Positions 1 to 8,048 of a DNA stretch of 58,174 nt are shown here, in pieces. The number at the start of each line of letters is the position of its first letter. Within the stretch, counting starts at the first letter, position 1. A program made the position numbers and the translations under genes. Origin of the DNA: JBBQQG01 sp038216175 (GTDB lineage Bacteria > Patescibacteriota > Saccharimonadia > Saccharimonadales > OMJO01); the NCBI GenBank assembly GCA_038216175.1, contig JBBQQG010000005.1:1-58174 (forward strand), written 5' to 3'. Under the pieces are notes generated by a model, which was given only the letters and a program-made list of their open reading frames with translations, searched no databases and had not been told where the DNA came from.

Positions 1-11
1 TGCTTGAAATC

Positions 12-104
12 TGGCGGAGAGGGAGGGATTCGAACCCTCGCGGGAACTCGCGCCCCCCTAATGATTTAGCAAACCATCCCCTTCAGCCACTTGGGTACCT
101 CTCC
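12..104 (-). tRNA. tRNA-Ser, anticodon GCT
   Basis: Read on the minus strand, the acceptor arm GGAGAGG pairs with CCTCTCC and is followed by discriminator G and an encoded CCA. The anticodon stem ATGGT/ATCAT holds the loop TTGCTAA with anticodon GCT, which reads AGC/AGU. The T-arm contains GGTTCGAATCC and there is a long variable arm, as expected for a class II serine tRNA. Encoded CCA is seen directly. It lies 31 nt from a second serine tRNA. Confidence 0.96.
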
Positions 105-135
105 GCATTACACTATTGTATAGCCCTCGAGGGCT

Positions 136-225
136 TGGCGGAAGGGGTGGGATTCGAACCCACGGTACCGTTTCCGGCACGACGGTTTTCAAGACCGTTA
201 CCTTCAACCACTCGGTCACCCTTCC
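136..225 (-). tRNA. tRNA-Ser, anticodon TGA
   Basis: On the minus strand the acceptor arm GGAAGGG pairs with CCCTTCC, followed by discriminator G and an encoded CCA. The anticodon stem ACGGT/ACCGT encloses CTTGAAA with anticodon TGA, which reads UCA and other UCN codons. The long variable arm and the T-loop GGTTCGAATCC confirm a class II serine tRNA. It is probably co-transcribed with the downstream tRNA-Ser(GCT). Confidence 0.96.
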
Positions 226-627
226 GCAACAGGGGTGATTATATCAGTTGGCACATCGTTATCCAAATATTGCCAAGCACATTAGTCGTTTTAGTAATTA
301 ACGTCTAATAAAAAATAAGCATTTGATTCAATTATGCATAGATCTCTTTAGTTATTTCAATAACTTTTTATAGTATGTGTAAATATTAATTGGTCTTACT
401 TAAGCAGAAGTATTATGGGGTGAAGCATAACTGTTGTGATTAATGTGTTGTAAATATCCCGTGCGCTGGTTGCACCTATTTCATTGTGTAAGCTATACTG
501 ATAGGTAACAAAAATTGCAAACCGAAAATTAGAAGCTACTAAGGGAAAGATCAGCCCGCCAAGCAGAATTAGGCAGGGCAATGATTGAGCTTAGCTCTAT
601 CATTAAATACCGTGGAGGGTAACAACT
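226..627. other. gene-free stretch upstream of hsp20
   Basis: About 400 nt without a convincing gene. One 61-codon reading frame on the minus strand (396-581) encodes a hydrophobic peptide but has no recognisable domain or ribosome binding site, so I do not call it. A short hairpin, GAGC-TTA-GCTC at 587-597, lies 31 nt before the hsp20 start. It does not match the CIRCE element. Promoters for the tRNAs (minus) and hsp20 (plus) must lie here, but I cannot place them with confidence. Confidence 0.5.
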
Positions 628-1107
628 ATGGCACGTAGAAGTCGTGACGAAGATCTTTTAATGGAAGACGAGCTGACTGCCGCATTTTTAGGCGAAGATG
701 ATGATATGCCGACAAGTACAGACGATCCGGGTGTCGCACCAGTCTCAGACCCAAACGATGAATGGGACGAAGAAGAAGCTGTACCAGGCCAATTAGCGGT
801 AGATGTGTTCGAGACTAAAGAAAAGCTGGTTGTAAAAGCCAGAACTGCTGGAGTTAATAAGCAGGAACTTGACGTAAGCATCGCCGACAATACTTTAAGC
901 ATACATGGCACTTTATCAGCTGGAAATGAAGAAGACGTTGAGAATTATTTTGTGCAGGAATGCTACTGGGGCGAATTTTCAAGAAGCATAGCTCTGCCGG
1001 TACCAGTTAAAGAAGACGAGATTGAAGCCGTATTAAAAGACGGCGTGTTGACTATTAGTTTTACTAAAGTAAAACAAGACAGCGTTAAAAAGATTCAAGT
1101 ATTATAA
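628..1107 (+). CDS. Hsp20/alpha-crystallin small heat-shock protein
   Basis: An ATP-independent holdase that binds unfolding proteins in the cytoplasm. The 159-residue product has an acidic, disordered N-terminal arm (about 1-50, rich in D/E). An alpha-crystallin domain follows from about residue 52, beginning with LAVDVFETKEKLVVKA. It carries the family pattern AGVNKQELDVSIADNTLSIHG and, near the end, AVLKDGVLTISF, the usual A-x-x-x-G-V-L motif. The start codon is preceded by a strong Shine-Dalgarno sequence, GGAGGG, nine bases upstream. It is a single-gene unit closed by a hairpin terminator. The acidic extension is longer than in many bacterial Hsp20s. No CIRCE repeat is visible, so its regulation is unknown. 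Confidence 0.93.
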   Translation: MARRSRDEDLLMEDELTAAFLGEDDDMPTSTDDPGVAPVSDPNDEWDEEEAVPGQLAVDVFETKEKLVVKARTAGVNKQELDVSIADNTLSIHGTLSAGNEEDVENYFVQECYWGEFSRSIALPVPVKEDEIEAVLKDGVLTISFTKVKQDSVKKIQVL

Positions 1108-1126
1108 TTAATAAATAATTTAAATT

Positions 1127-1156
1127 AAAAATCTCCCAAAAGTAAGGGAGATTTTT
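1127..1156. terminator. bidirectional intrinsic terminator
   Basis: An 11-bp perfect stem, AAAAATCTCCC paired with GGGAGATTTTT, encloses an 8-nt loop and carries a T-run on one side and an A-run on the other. It can therefore end both the plus-strand hsp20 transcript and the minus-strand pilin-like operon, whose last gene stops at 1185. Confidence 0.88.
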
Positions 1157-1184
1157 AATTATAATACTTTTTTAATTTTCGTAT

Positions 1185-1604
1185 TTAAGGGGTGTTGGGG
1201 TTAACTTTAGCAAGTACGAATTTCACAATGAATTGAGCCAGAGCTACGATAACCAGACCAATAATTGCATATAATATTGTATTCTTGGCCCCTGTAACAT
1301 TACCAGAATCACCACCGGAAGTAATGTATTTCAGTCCTCCAATAATGATCATTATAACTGCAACAATTCCGACTACTAGAGAGAAAATATTTATTACTGT
1401 TGCAAGTAGATCATTGACCTTTTTCTTAGCATCTACACCGCTCGGATCACCGCAAGTACCGTCTACTTTTAGATCTGCCCCGGAACATAAATTATCATTA
1501 ATATTTTGAGACTGCGCGTGGACTGCAACAGGGACTAGCGATGGTATAAGCAGAAGCCCTAGAGCTGACAATACTGCTACGAATTTCTTTATTGTTTTAA
1601 ACAT
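1185..1604 (-). CDS. T4SS pilin-type small membrane protein (paralogue 1)
   Basis: A 139-residue protein with a Sec-type signal peptide (about 1-30, ending ...VAVHAQ), a short cysteine-containing extracytoplasmic stretch (C at NLCSG and GTCGD) and two membrane segments (about 70-92 and 105-130). The segments are joined by the conserved turn GGLKYITSGGDSG. This matches the T4SS_pilin-type family (VirB2/TrbC-like) common in CPR genomes. It is last in a minus-strand row of six related genes and closest to its neighbour at 1684-2091. It has its own promoter-like sequence and a Shine-Dalgarno (AAAGG), unlike most of the row. The role as pilus or channel subunit is inferred from the family and the nearby VirB4/VirB6 genes. 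Confidence 0.8.
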   Translation of the reverse strand: MFKTIKKFVAVLSALGLLLIPSLVPVAVHAQSQNINDNLCSGADLKVDGTCGDPSGVDAKKKVNDLLATVINIFSLVVGIVAVIMIIIGGLKYITSGGDSGNVTGAKNTILYAIIGLVIVALAQFIVKFVLAKVNPNTP

Positions 1605-1632
1605 ATTTGACCTTTCTTAATGTATGACTTTA

Positions 1633-1662
1633 CTTATATCACATAGGTTTCGTGTCTATCAA
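1633..1662 (-). promoter_or_regulatory. sigma-A-type promoter for the 1185-1604 pilin gene
   Basis: On the minus strand TTGATA (1662-1657) and TATAAG (1638-1633) are separated by 18 nt. The start codon at 1604 follows about 28 nt later and is preceded by AAAGG. The 79-nt gap here is the longest within the pilin row, which supports separate expression of this last paralogue. Confidence 0.55.
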
Positions 1663-1683
1663 GTGTTTGGAAAATTCTTATGC

Positions 1684-2091
1684 CTAACGCGGCTTGACTC
1701 TACTTAGTACAAATTTCACAATAAATTGAGCCAGAGCAACTATTACTAGACCTACAATTGCATATAAAATCGTATTTCTCGCACTTGAAAGCTGGTTGCT
1801 ATCTCCTTGGGAAGTAATATACTTTAGTCCGCCTACAATTATCATAATTACGGCAATAATACCTATCACTAGCGAGAAAATATTAATAGCATCTTTTAAC
1901 AAGTTATTTACAGTGCCAGTTGATCCCGAACAATCGGTTGTCGGCTGTGAATTAAGTGAAGCCCCAGCGCATGCTTCATTTTTTGCATTCTCAAATAGTG
2001 CATGTACTTTTCCAGTCGGCAGTGCGAAAAGCGTAACAAAAAATAAGCTTAAAGCTACCAATGCTGATTTTCTAATAATAGACTTTAACAT
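1684..2091 (-). CDS. T4SS pilin-type small membrane protein (paralogue 2)
   Basis: A 135-residue protein with a signal peptide (about 1-31, ...GKVHALF), two extracytoplasmic cysteines (ACAG, TDCSG) and two membrane segments joined by GGLKYITSQGDSN. The second segment, ILYAIVGLVIVALAQFIVKF, is nearly identical to that of the 1185-1604 product, so the two are recent duplicates. Membrane location and pilin-like function are inferred from the family and from the adjoining VirB4/VirB6/PrgI genes. The gene lies 11 nt downstream of the 2103-2519 gene. Confidence 0.8.
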   Translation of the reverse strand: MLKSIIRKSALVALSLFFVTLFALPTGKVHALFENAKNEACAGASLNSQPTTDCSGSTGTVNNLLKDAINIFSLVIGIIAVIMIIVGGLKYITSQGDSNQLSSARNTILYAIVGLVIVALAQFIVKFVLSRVKPR

Positions 2092-2102
2092 GACGACTCC
2101 AT

Positions 2103-2519
2103 TTATAATTTACTTAAAATAAATCTTACTATTAACTGTGCTGATGCAACTATTACTAAACTAATTACGGCATATAAAATTGTTCTTCTCGCCGATGCGA
2201 TTGAATTGCTATCTCCAGCACTAGTGATCATTTTGGCTGCACCAATTATTATCACAAAAATTGAAATTACTCCGGCGGCAAGAGAAAGAACATTAACTAC
2301 TGTCGTCAGAAGGCTCCCAGGTCCAAATATTGGATTAGTACCAGTGCGTTGAAACTGAGAATTATCTTTACAGATAGCAGGTTGGTTAGACGCATTAGTC
2401 GCCGATTTACATGCTGGGCTAATAACATCTACGGCAAACGATTTTGGTACTAAAATTATACCCAAAGTAAATATTATTAACGCCGTAGCAAATAATATTT
2501 TAAAAAAGCTCTGATTCAT
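2103..2519 (-). CDS. T4SS pilin-type small membrane protein (paralogue 3)
   Basis: A 138-residue protein with an N-terminal signal sequence (about 1-29, ending ...PKSFAVD), a cysteine pair in the exported linker (ACKS, AICK) and two hydrophobic segments flanking AKMITSAGDSN. The second segment, ILYAVISLVIVASAQLIV, matches the two downstream paralogues. Its ATG overlaps the stop of the preceding gene by four bases (ATGA), which points to translational coupling in one operon. It is a probable inner component or pilin of the T4SS-like machine, assigned by family and context. Confidence 0.78.
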   Translation of the reverse strand: MNQSFFKILFATALIIFTLGIILVPKSFAVDVISPACKSATNASNQPAICKDNSQFQRTGTNPIFGPGSLLTTVVNVLSLAAGVISIFVIIIGAAKMITSAGDSNSIASARRTILYAVISLVIVASAQLIVRFILSKL

Positions 2520-2839
2520 AGTCTGCCCAATGTTAACGTCACTATTGCTTCAGCACTAAGTGCAATAACTAAACCTACGCCGGCGAAAATAATGGTATTT
2601 CTAAGTTTCGCACTGGCTTCTGGATTACCAAGCGTAGTCTGAAATCGAATTGCTGAAATAATAATGTATATGATTGCAACTACCGAAATAATACCAAATA
2701 CTACCTGGAGAGCGTTTTGTGCGGTAACTGAGTTTGGCGTAATTTTAGGAAAGTTTGTATCGCAGTTATTGTTAGCCGTCTGGCTTGGATCACAATTTAT
2801 AATTGCCGCTCCAAAATGATCAATTATTAAGCTAATCAT
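2516..2839 (-). CDS. T4SS pilin-type small membrane protein (paralogue 4, divergent)
   Basis: At 107 residues this is the shortest of the row. It has no clear cleavable signal peptide. A short N-terminal part with two cysteines (NCDPS, NNCDTN) is followed by two membrane segments joined by IRFQTTLGNPEAS. The Y/F-x-x-S/T-x-G-D/N spacing is the same as in its paralogues, which supports homology despite low identity. It overlaps by four bases both the gene before it (stop at 2836) and the gene after it (ATGA). The lack of a classical signal peptide may mean the first hydrophobic segment is inserted directly. Confidence 0.7.
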   Translation of the reverse strand: MISLIIDHFGAAIINCDPSQTANNNCDTNFPKITPNSVTAQNALQVVFGIISVVAIIYIIISAIRFQTTLGNPEASAKLRNTIIFAGVGLVIALSAEAIVTLTLGRL

Positions 2840-3219
2840 TTTGTAAACCTACTTGCGACAAATGAAACGATTGTTGTTGCGGCCACTGCGATTACTAGAC
2901 CTATTAACGCATTTATAACAGTAGACCGAGCTCTATGTGTTTTATCTGGCTCGCCCTGGCTTATTATAAATTGTATGCCTCCCCAAACTACGAAACCAAT
3001 GGCTACGATAGTCGCTATTCTAAGTAAAATTTCGATAACTGCCGCAACTATTAGCCAAATATCGCTTACCGAATTTAGTTGTGCGGTGCACGAAGTAATT
3101 TGTGTTTGTGCATCGGAAACAGGTACAACTTTTAAATATTTATACCACCTTGGTAAACCAAAAAAATCTTTTGAGGCGCAGGGTTCTATAGCCGAAAATC
3201 GGTAAAGGAAGTTAAACAT
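2836..3219 (-). CDS. T4SS pilin-type small membrane protein (paralogue 5, divergent)
   Basis: A 127-residue protein with an unusual hydrophilic N-terminal portion of about 50 residues (no signal peptide; cysteines at EPCAS and TSCTA). Two membrane segments follow, around IQFIISQGEPDKT and ALIGLVIAVAATTIVSF. The shared turn G-x-x-x-x-I-x-x-G-E-P is still recognisable. The distinct N-terminus suggests a structural role different from the signal-peptide-bearing paralogues. It is coupled to the following gene by an ATGA overlap and lies five bases after the 3225-3704 gene. Confidence 0.68.
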   Translation of the reverse strand: MFNFLYRFSAIEPCASKDFFGLPRWYKYLKVVPVSDAQTQITSCTAQLNSVSDIWLIVAAVIEILLRIATIVAIGFVVWGGIQFIISQGEPDKTHRARSTVINALIGLVIAVAATTIVSFVASRFTK

Positions 3220-3224
3220 ATTGA

Positions 3225-3704
3225 TTAAAAAATCCCGGCTGGTATGATCCAGTTAAGCAGTGCGTACATGAATATATACAAAAGCAGGCCGATTAAAGCA
3301 TTCCTTACTCTAGCTATGGCTTTTGCAGTTGCATTAGGATCTCCTTGAGAAGCAGAGTATTGGATCCCGGCGATAACTACCATCAGTACTACAACAATGC
3401 CTACGCCAATAGATAATAGCCTTATTATTGCAAATACTACGTCAACAATTGGGTTGCCTTTGTGATGGCAGCCAATATCGATAGACACATTTACTTTCTG
3501 ACTAGCCGACCCACAAGAATATTTAAGAGCACCCGCTGGATCTTTGATTGTTACAGGTGGAACATCATTAAGCGCGGATGAAGACGATTGAGCGTTCGAA
3601 TAAACTGGCGCCAATAAATTTAGCCCTATTATAAAAAATAGTAAAACTGCGCTGCCAGCAAATAACATTTTAAAATATTTAGAAATTAATGTTTGTAAAT
3701 TCAT
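3225..3704 (-). CDS. T4SS pilin-type small membrane protein (paralogue 6, first of the operon)
   Basis: A 159-residue protein with an N-terminal signal or anchor segment (about 12-38, ...APVYSNAQ), an exported linker with two cysteines (KYSCG, IGCHH) and two membrane segments. These surround IQYSASQGDPNATAK, the family turn. The second segment (ALIGLLLYIFMYALLNWII) differs from the others. It is the first gene of the minus-strand row and diverges from the VirB6-like gene across 85 nt. AGGG lies nine bases before the start. The function is inferred from family and context only. Confidence 0.72.
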   Translation of the reverse strand: MNLQTLISKYFKMLFAGSAVLLFFIIGLNLLAPVYSNAQSSSSALNDVPPVTIKDPAGALKYSCGSASQKVNVSIDIGCHHKGNPIVDVVFAIIRLLSIGVGIVVVLMVVIAGIQYSASQGDPNATAKAIARVRNALIGLLLYIFMYALLNWIIPAGIF

Positions 3705-3789
3705 ATTTATACCCTAAATTCTACATTCTAATTCTTTAATTGGCTAGATTCAGTTATATTGTTATACCTTTTATGCTACATTTAAGATA
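3705..3789. promoter_or_regulatory. divergent promoter region of the T4SS-like locus
   Basis: This 85-nt AT-rich gap separates the pilin row (minus) from the VirB6/PrgI/VirB4 genes (plus). On the plus strand TATGCT at 3772-3777 is 12 nt before the ATG at 3790, with a weak TTCAGT 17 nt further upstream and no Shine-Dalgarno. On the minus strand TAGAAT lies about 20 nt before the ATG at 3704. A shared regulator could act here, but I see no clear operator palindrome. Confidence 0.4.
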
Positions 3790-6700
3790 ATGCGTAGAAG
3801 ATTAGCCGCGTCATTTAGTCTATTGTTAATTTGTCTTTTATTGGTCCAATTAGTAGCAGCCGTTATCCCTCAAAAAGCTTTAGCTGCTGGTAAAGAGTAT
3901 GGTATCGGCCAGCAAATTAATGAATTTTGCTCGCCTGAAATGAGCAAATATGGCAGTAACGGTGATAGATATCAACCCGATGGATGGGTTTCTTTTAGGT
4001 TTATTAACAGAGCAACTATTGAGGCTACTTACAATAACGGTCATAAATGCGATAAGTTAGTTGGTGCCACCGATTTTGGCCCTTTATTTAGCGGTACTGA
4101 TCATTTGTACGTTGATAAAGATACGTCTGATGACAATATGCGCTATACAGACCAGACTAATAAAGACAGCACTACCGATCAAAGCTTTATAAATAATTTT
4201 GGCGATTGTACGAGCAAATCTGGCGACAACCTCGGCGCAAATGACCGAAAAGTCAGTACTCAGGATATTAATAATTCATGTTTAAGAAATGGTAGTGGAG
4301 GTGTCGAATTAAAGCTGTCTATTATTGAGAGCTTAGTTCCTGGCTACAACTGTGTAAAATCGGAAGGTTCCGACCACTTTACATTTGCTAATGTGCCTAG
4401 CGACAATAAGCCGAACGTTTGGCGGTGTGATAACAATTTTTCCTCGGGTAGTGGCTTGGTCATAGTAGATAGATTTTCGAATACCGACAATTTTAATATA
4501 ACTTACGCACTAGTATTAGGATCTGGCGGGTCGACAATCCAAAATGTTTCTCCAAGTTTGCAAAACACTCGTAATTTTTCAAAATGTACCCAAGGTACGA
4601 TAGATATATATACTAATGGACCAAACTGTAGCGGCGACTTGGAGCTGCTTGATAAAAGCGGCAAACCTCTTATTTATGGAGCTCTAGATAAACTTGGTGT
4701 TGGAACAACCGATATACAAATAGCCAGTGTAGCTGACTCGTCGAAAACAGCCACTGTTACGGTTGCCGGAGATAAAAATGAATCATCTTTAAGAGTAGTG
4801 TCTGCGCAAGGTGTTGCTAAATTGGGAACAAGCGATCAAACACCCGTTTGTGAATCTTCAGGATTTACGCTGTCGTGGCTATTTTGTCCAATAATAAATG
4901 GTCTCGCAAATGCTTCAGATGCAATTTTCGACAAGGTTATAAAACCACTTCTAAAAGTTAGCTCTATTAACCCCTCCGATACAACAAGCCCTGAATATAA
5001 GATGTGGTCAAGTTTCAGAATTATTGCCAATATTCTACTGATTTTGGCACTGTTGGTGGCTGTTTTCGGTCAGACTATCGGACTTGATGCTTATACCGCT
5101 AAGAAAATGGTACCAAGGATTCTTGTTGCAGCTGTAATGATAAACTTGTCTATATATGCTGTTTCTTTTGCAGTAGATATGACTAACATTATCGGCGGCG
5201 GAATTGGCAGCATACTTACTGCACCGTTAGCTTCAGCTGGCAGCCATGTCACATACAGTCTAAACGGCGCAACAAGTGGTATTGGGCTTACAGTACTGTT
5301 CGGCTCATTGTTCGCAATTAAAGCAATCGGTTTAGCTAACGTGCTTCCTTTTATTGGACTTTTCATATTGTTACCGGCATTCCTGGCATTTCTTGGTGTG
5401 GTAGTAACGTTATTGATCCGACGAGGCATCATCCTGCTTTTAATTATCAGCTCGCCTATCGCATTTGTTTTATATTGCCTGCCGAATACCGAACAATACT
5501 TTAAAAAATGGTGGGACCTATTACTTAAAACGCTTCTTGTATACCCGATTGTAATTATTGTTTTTTCAATGGCGCAGGTTTTATCGGTAACTATAAACCT
5601 AGCAGGCAAAACCGGTGGCATAAGTAGCGTATTTGCTCAGTTGCTCGGTGTAATATTACTTATCATCCCTCTGTTTCTAATACCTTTCGCATTCAAATTT
5701 GCGGGGGGAGTAATTGGTAACTTCGCAGGAACTCTAGCTGGCTGGAACAAGCGAGCACACCAAGGCGTTTTGGGTGATGCCAGGAATCAAAATAGTGCAA
5801 GGAACCGGGCCAAAGCCAGATTTGGCTCTGGAGCAACTCGGGCTCAGGCAAGAATGGTTGACCCAGGGAGAAAGAAAACTGCTTCTACTAGACAACGAGC
5901 TGTCGGTAGATTCGCAGATATGTTTGGTGATGTTGATCAAAGAATGTCAAATTACACCCGCGCCGAAACCGAACGTAGGGAAGCAAAATCGGCAACCGGA
6001 AGAGATGCTTTAATTTATGCAGGTGCAGGTTATCAGGACGACAACGGCAAATATTTTAATGCTAAGGGTGATGAAATTGGTGTAAATGAATACCGAAAAG
6101 GGAAACAGCTGCACGGCTCAACTCCTCAACAAGTTGCCACTTCTCTGGCTTATACATTATCCAAAGCTCAGCATGACGGTCATAAAAAAGCGTTCAGAAC
6201 TGCGTTTGGCAAAAACGCAATAGCTGAACAATGGAACCAGGATGAAGCAAATGACGCTTGGGCTTCTGCAACATATGGCCAAAAAGGCATTAGCGCTACG
6301 GAATGGTACAGCAAGCCTACTATTGGTACCGACAGTAATGGTAGAACTAATCAGGTAACATTTAATGATGTTTCCGACAGCCAAAAGCATTATCGTGAAA
6401 TGCTCGGTGACATTCACAAATCAAGGCAGTCATTCCAAATTAACTCAGACCGAGATGATGATTTCCGTACCTTGTACCACTGGCAACAGCAACTTGAGGG
6501 TCGTGTTGCAAATAAATCTGCATCGTCAGAAGACTTAAATGATCTAGCTAGAACTTACGAAGTATTCGATGCTGTTTCGCAAAGATACCAACAGGGAAGA
6601 ACCGGTCAACTAGACGCATCTGGAGCACCCATCGGAGGAGTATCTGCGGCAGGAAGCACCCCCGCATCTCAGCCCATTATTGAAGGAGCCGTCAATAACC

Positions 6701-6828
6701 GAATATACGGTATGACTGGCATAAATCCTTCTGGTGATAGAAATATTATGGACGGAGCGCAACTCATAGGAACTGTAAATACTGCAGGCGATATGGGTAG
6801 GACAGTTGCCCCGAGAATAATAACTTAG
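3790..6828 (+). CDS. VirB6/TrbL-like polytopic T4SS membrane protein
   Basis: A 1012-residue protein with a signal peptide (about 1-33). A large extracytoplasmic region with several cysteines spans about 34-370. A cluster of membrane segments follows between about 405 and 640, including a glycine-rich stretch (IIGGGIG). The C-terminal part, about 640-1012, is hydrophilic, R/K-rich and predicted cytoplasmic. This architecture (polytopic core, long soluble tail) fits the VirB6/TrbL channel proteins found beside PrgI and VirB4 in CPR genomes. It probably forms the membrane passage of the secretion apparatus. There is no Shine-Dalgarno before the ATG and a TATGCT box lies 12 nt upstream, so the transcript may be nearly leaderless. 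Assignment rests on topology and neighbours, not on a conserved catalytic motif. Confidence 0.65.
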   Translation: MRRRLAASFSLLLICLLLVQLVAAVIPQKALAAGKEYGIGQQINEFCSPEMSKYGSNGDRYQPDGWVSFRFINRATIEATYNNGHKCDKLVGATDFGPLFSGTDHLYVDKDTSDDNMRYTDQTNKDSTTDQSFINNFGDCTSKSGDNLGANDRKVSTQDINNSCLRNGSGGVELKLSIIESLVPGYNCVKSEGSDHFTFANVPSDNKPNVWRCDNNFSSGSGLVIVDRFSNTDNFNITYALVLGSGGSTIQNVSPSLQNTRNFSKCTQGTIDIYTNGPNCSGDLELLDKSGKPLIYGALDKLGVGTTDIQIASVADSSKTATVTVAGDKNESSLRVVSAQGVAKLGTSDQTPVCESSGFTLSWLFCPIINGLANASDAIFDKVIKPLLKVSSINPSDTTSPEYKMWSSFRIIANILLILALLVAVFGQTIGLDAYTAKKMVPRILVAAVMINLSIYAVSFAVDMTNIIGGGIGSILTAPLASAGSHVTYSLNGATSGIGLTVLFGSLFAIKAIGLANVLPFIGLFILLPAFLAFLGVVVTLLIRRGIILLLIISSPIAFVLYCLPNTEQYFKKWWDLLLKTLLVYPIVIIVFSMAQVLSVTINLAGKTGGISSVFAQLLGVILLIIPLFLIPFAFKFAGGVIGNFAGTLAGWNKRAHQGVLGDARNQNSARNRAKARFGSGATRAQARMVDPGRKKTASTRQRAVGRFADMFGDVDQRMSNYTRAETERREAKSATGRDALIYAGAGYQDDNGKYFNAKGDEIGVNEYRKGKQLHGSTPQQVATSLAYTLSKAQHDGHKKAFRTAFGKNAIAEQWNQDEANDAWASATYGQKGISATEWYSKPTIGTDSNGRTNQVTFNDVSDSQKHYREMLGDIHKSRQSFQINSDRDDDFRTLYHWQQQLEGRVANKSASSEDLNDLARTYEVFDAVSQRYQQGRTGQLDASGAPIGGVSAAGSTPASQPIIEGAVNNRIYGMTGINPSGDRNIMDGAQLIGTVNTAGDMGRTVAPRIIT

Positions 6829-6899
6829 ACTATATGATCAAACTAAACATATGCAATATAAATTTGACTCTTTATCCAAGTCTGATAATACTAAACTAA

Positions 6900-8000
6900 A
6901 TGGCTACATATAAAGTATTACAGGACATTGAGGCCGAAGATAAGTTCCTAGGTCCTCTTTCATTAAAGCAGTTTATTTATGCTTCTATCTCTGTGGTGTG
7001 TGGATATTTAAGTTTCTTGGCCTTAACCAAAGGAATTTGGATTATTGCAGCAATCTTTTCGCCCGTAATTACGTTCGGAATCTTTTTAGCATGGCCGTGG
7101 GCAAAAGATCAGCCTACAGAAATATGGCTGCTCGCAAAAATTAGATTCTTTTTAAAGCCCAGGCGCAGAATTTGGGACCAAAGCGGCTTAAAAGAATTAG
7201 TTACAATTACTGTTCCTAAAAAAATAGAAAAGCATTTAACCGACGGTTTGTCGCAGTACGAAGTTAAAAGCCGTCTCCACGCACTAGCGAATACCATAGA
7301 TAGCAGGGGATGGGCAGTTAAAAATATAAATGTAAATCTATTTAGCCAGCCTTCTTATGTACTAAACCAAACGGATTCCGATAGGTTAATTGACCCTACG
7401 ACAATTCCTCAAGATCTACCGAACTATGACTCCTCGGCTGTCATCGACATTTTGGATGAACAAAATAGCCCAACAGCCCAAAATTTTTCGCAGATGATGG
7501 CTAAATCTAACGATTTACATCGCCAGCAAATAAGTACCAAAATGTCAGGCGCTCTGTCCGGCTCCAATATACCTAACACGCAGCAACCAAACACACAAGA
7601 CAACTGGTTTATTGGTCAGAACCCTAAAGATGATCAAAATTTATCTAATTCGGCTAAGCCTTATCCAACGCTAGAAGGAACTATTAATTCTCAATCTAAA
7701 GACGAAGAAGCATTACTTGAAAAAATCCACGAATTTAAGTCCCAGCCAAATCCAGCAAATTATCATGAAAGAAATATAAAACCAAAGCATCAAAATGATC
7801 AGAAATCTAGTCATAAACGAAAATCCGGCGTCGATAATAGCAACCATACAACCGATCAAGTTATTTCGACACCAACCCCTGATCCTGCTATACTAAACCT
7901 TGCAAATAATGATGACCTGAGCGTGGCTACGATTGCTCGGCAAGCCGAAAAAAATCGTAAGCTTACAACGGATGACGAAGTAATTATTACTCTCCGTTAA
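6900..8000 (+). CDS. PrgI-family T4SS inner-membrane protein
   Basis: A 366-residue protein whose first 110 residues match the PrgI family. An amphipathic start (TYKVLQDIEAEDKFLGPLS) is followed by two close membrane segments (about 27-44 and 47-66) and then the WxLAKIRFFLKPRRRIW region typical of the family. PrgI proteins accompany VirB4/TrbE ATPases in Gram-positive and CPR T4SS loci, probably as a VirB3-like anchor. The tail (about 130-366) is hydrophilic, rich in N/Q/S/P and probably disordered, far longer than in many PrgI proteins. The start codon has no Shine-Dalgarno. GATAAT at 6884-6889 with TTGACT upstream (6864-6869) suggests a near-leaderless transcript. Confidence 0.85.
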   Translation: MATYKVLQDIEAEDKFLGPLSLKQFIYASISVVCGYLSFLALTKGIWIIAAIFSPVITFGIFLAWPWAKDQPTEIWLLAKIRFFLKPRRRIWDQSGLKELVTITVPKKIEKHLTDGLSQYEVKSRLHALANTIDSRGWAVKNINVNLFSQPSYVLNQTDSDRLIDPTTIPQDLPNYDSSAVIDILDEQNSPTAQNFSQMMAKSNDLHRQQISTKMSGALSGSNIPNTQQPNTQDNWFIGQNPKDDQNLSNSAKPYPTLEGTINSQSKDEEALLEKIHEFKSQPNPANYHERNIKPKHQNDQKSSHKRKSGVDNSNHTTDQVISTPTPDPAILNLANNDDLSVATIARQAEKNRKLTTDDEVIITLR

Positions 8001-8048
8001 TTTTTGATCTTAGGTTAACCATTATATAAATGTGGGACTATATATTGC

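Noticed and set aside
396..581. 61-codon hydrophobic minus-strand frame in the gap before hsp20
   Set aside because: No ribosome binding site or domain; AT-rich DNA easily gives such frames.
587..597. GAGC-TTA-GCTC palindrome before hsp20 as a heat-shock operator
   Set aside because: Too short and not similar to CIRCE or known HSP20 operators; chance is likely.
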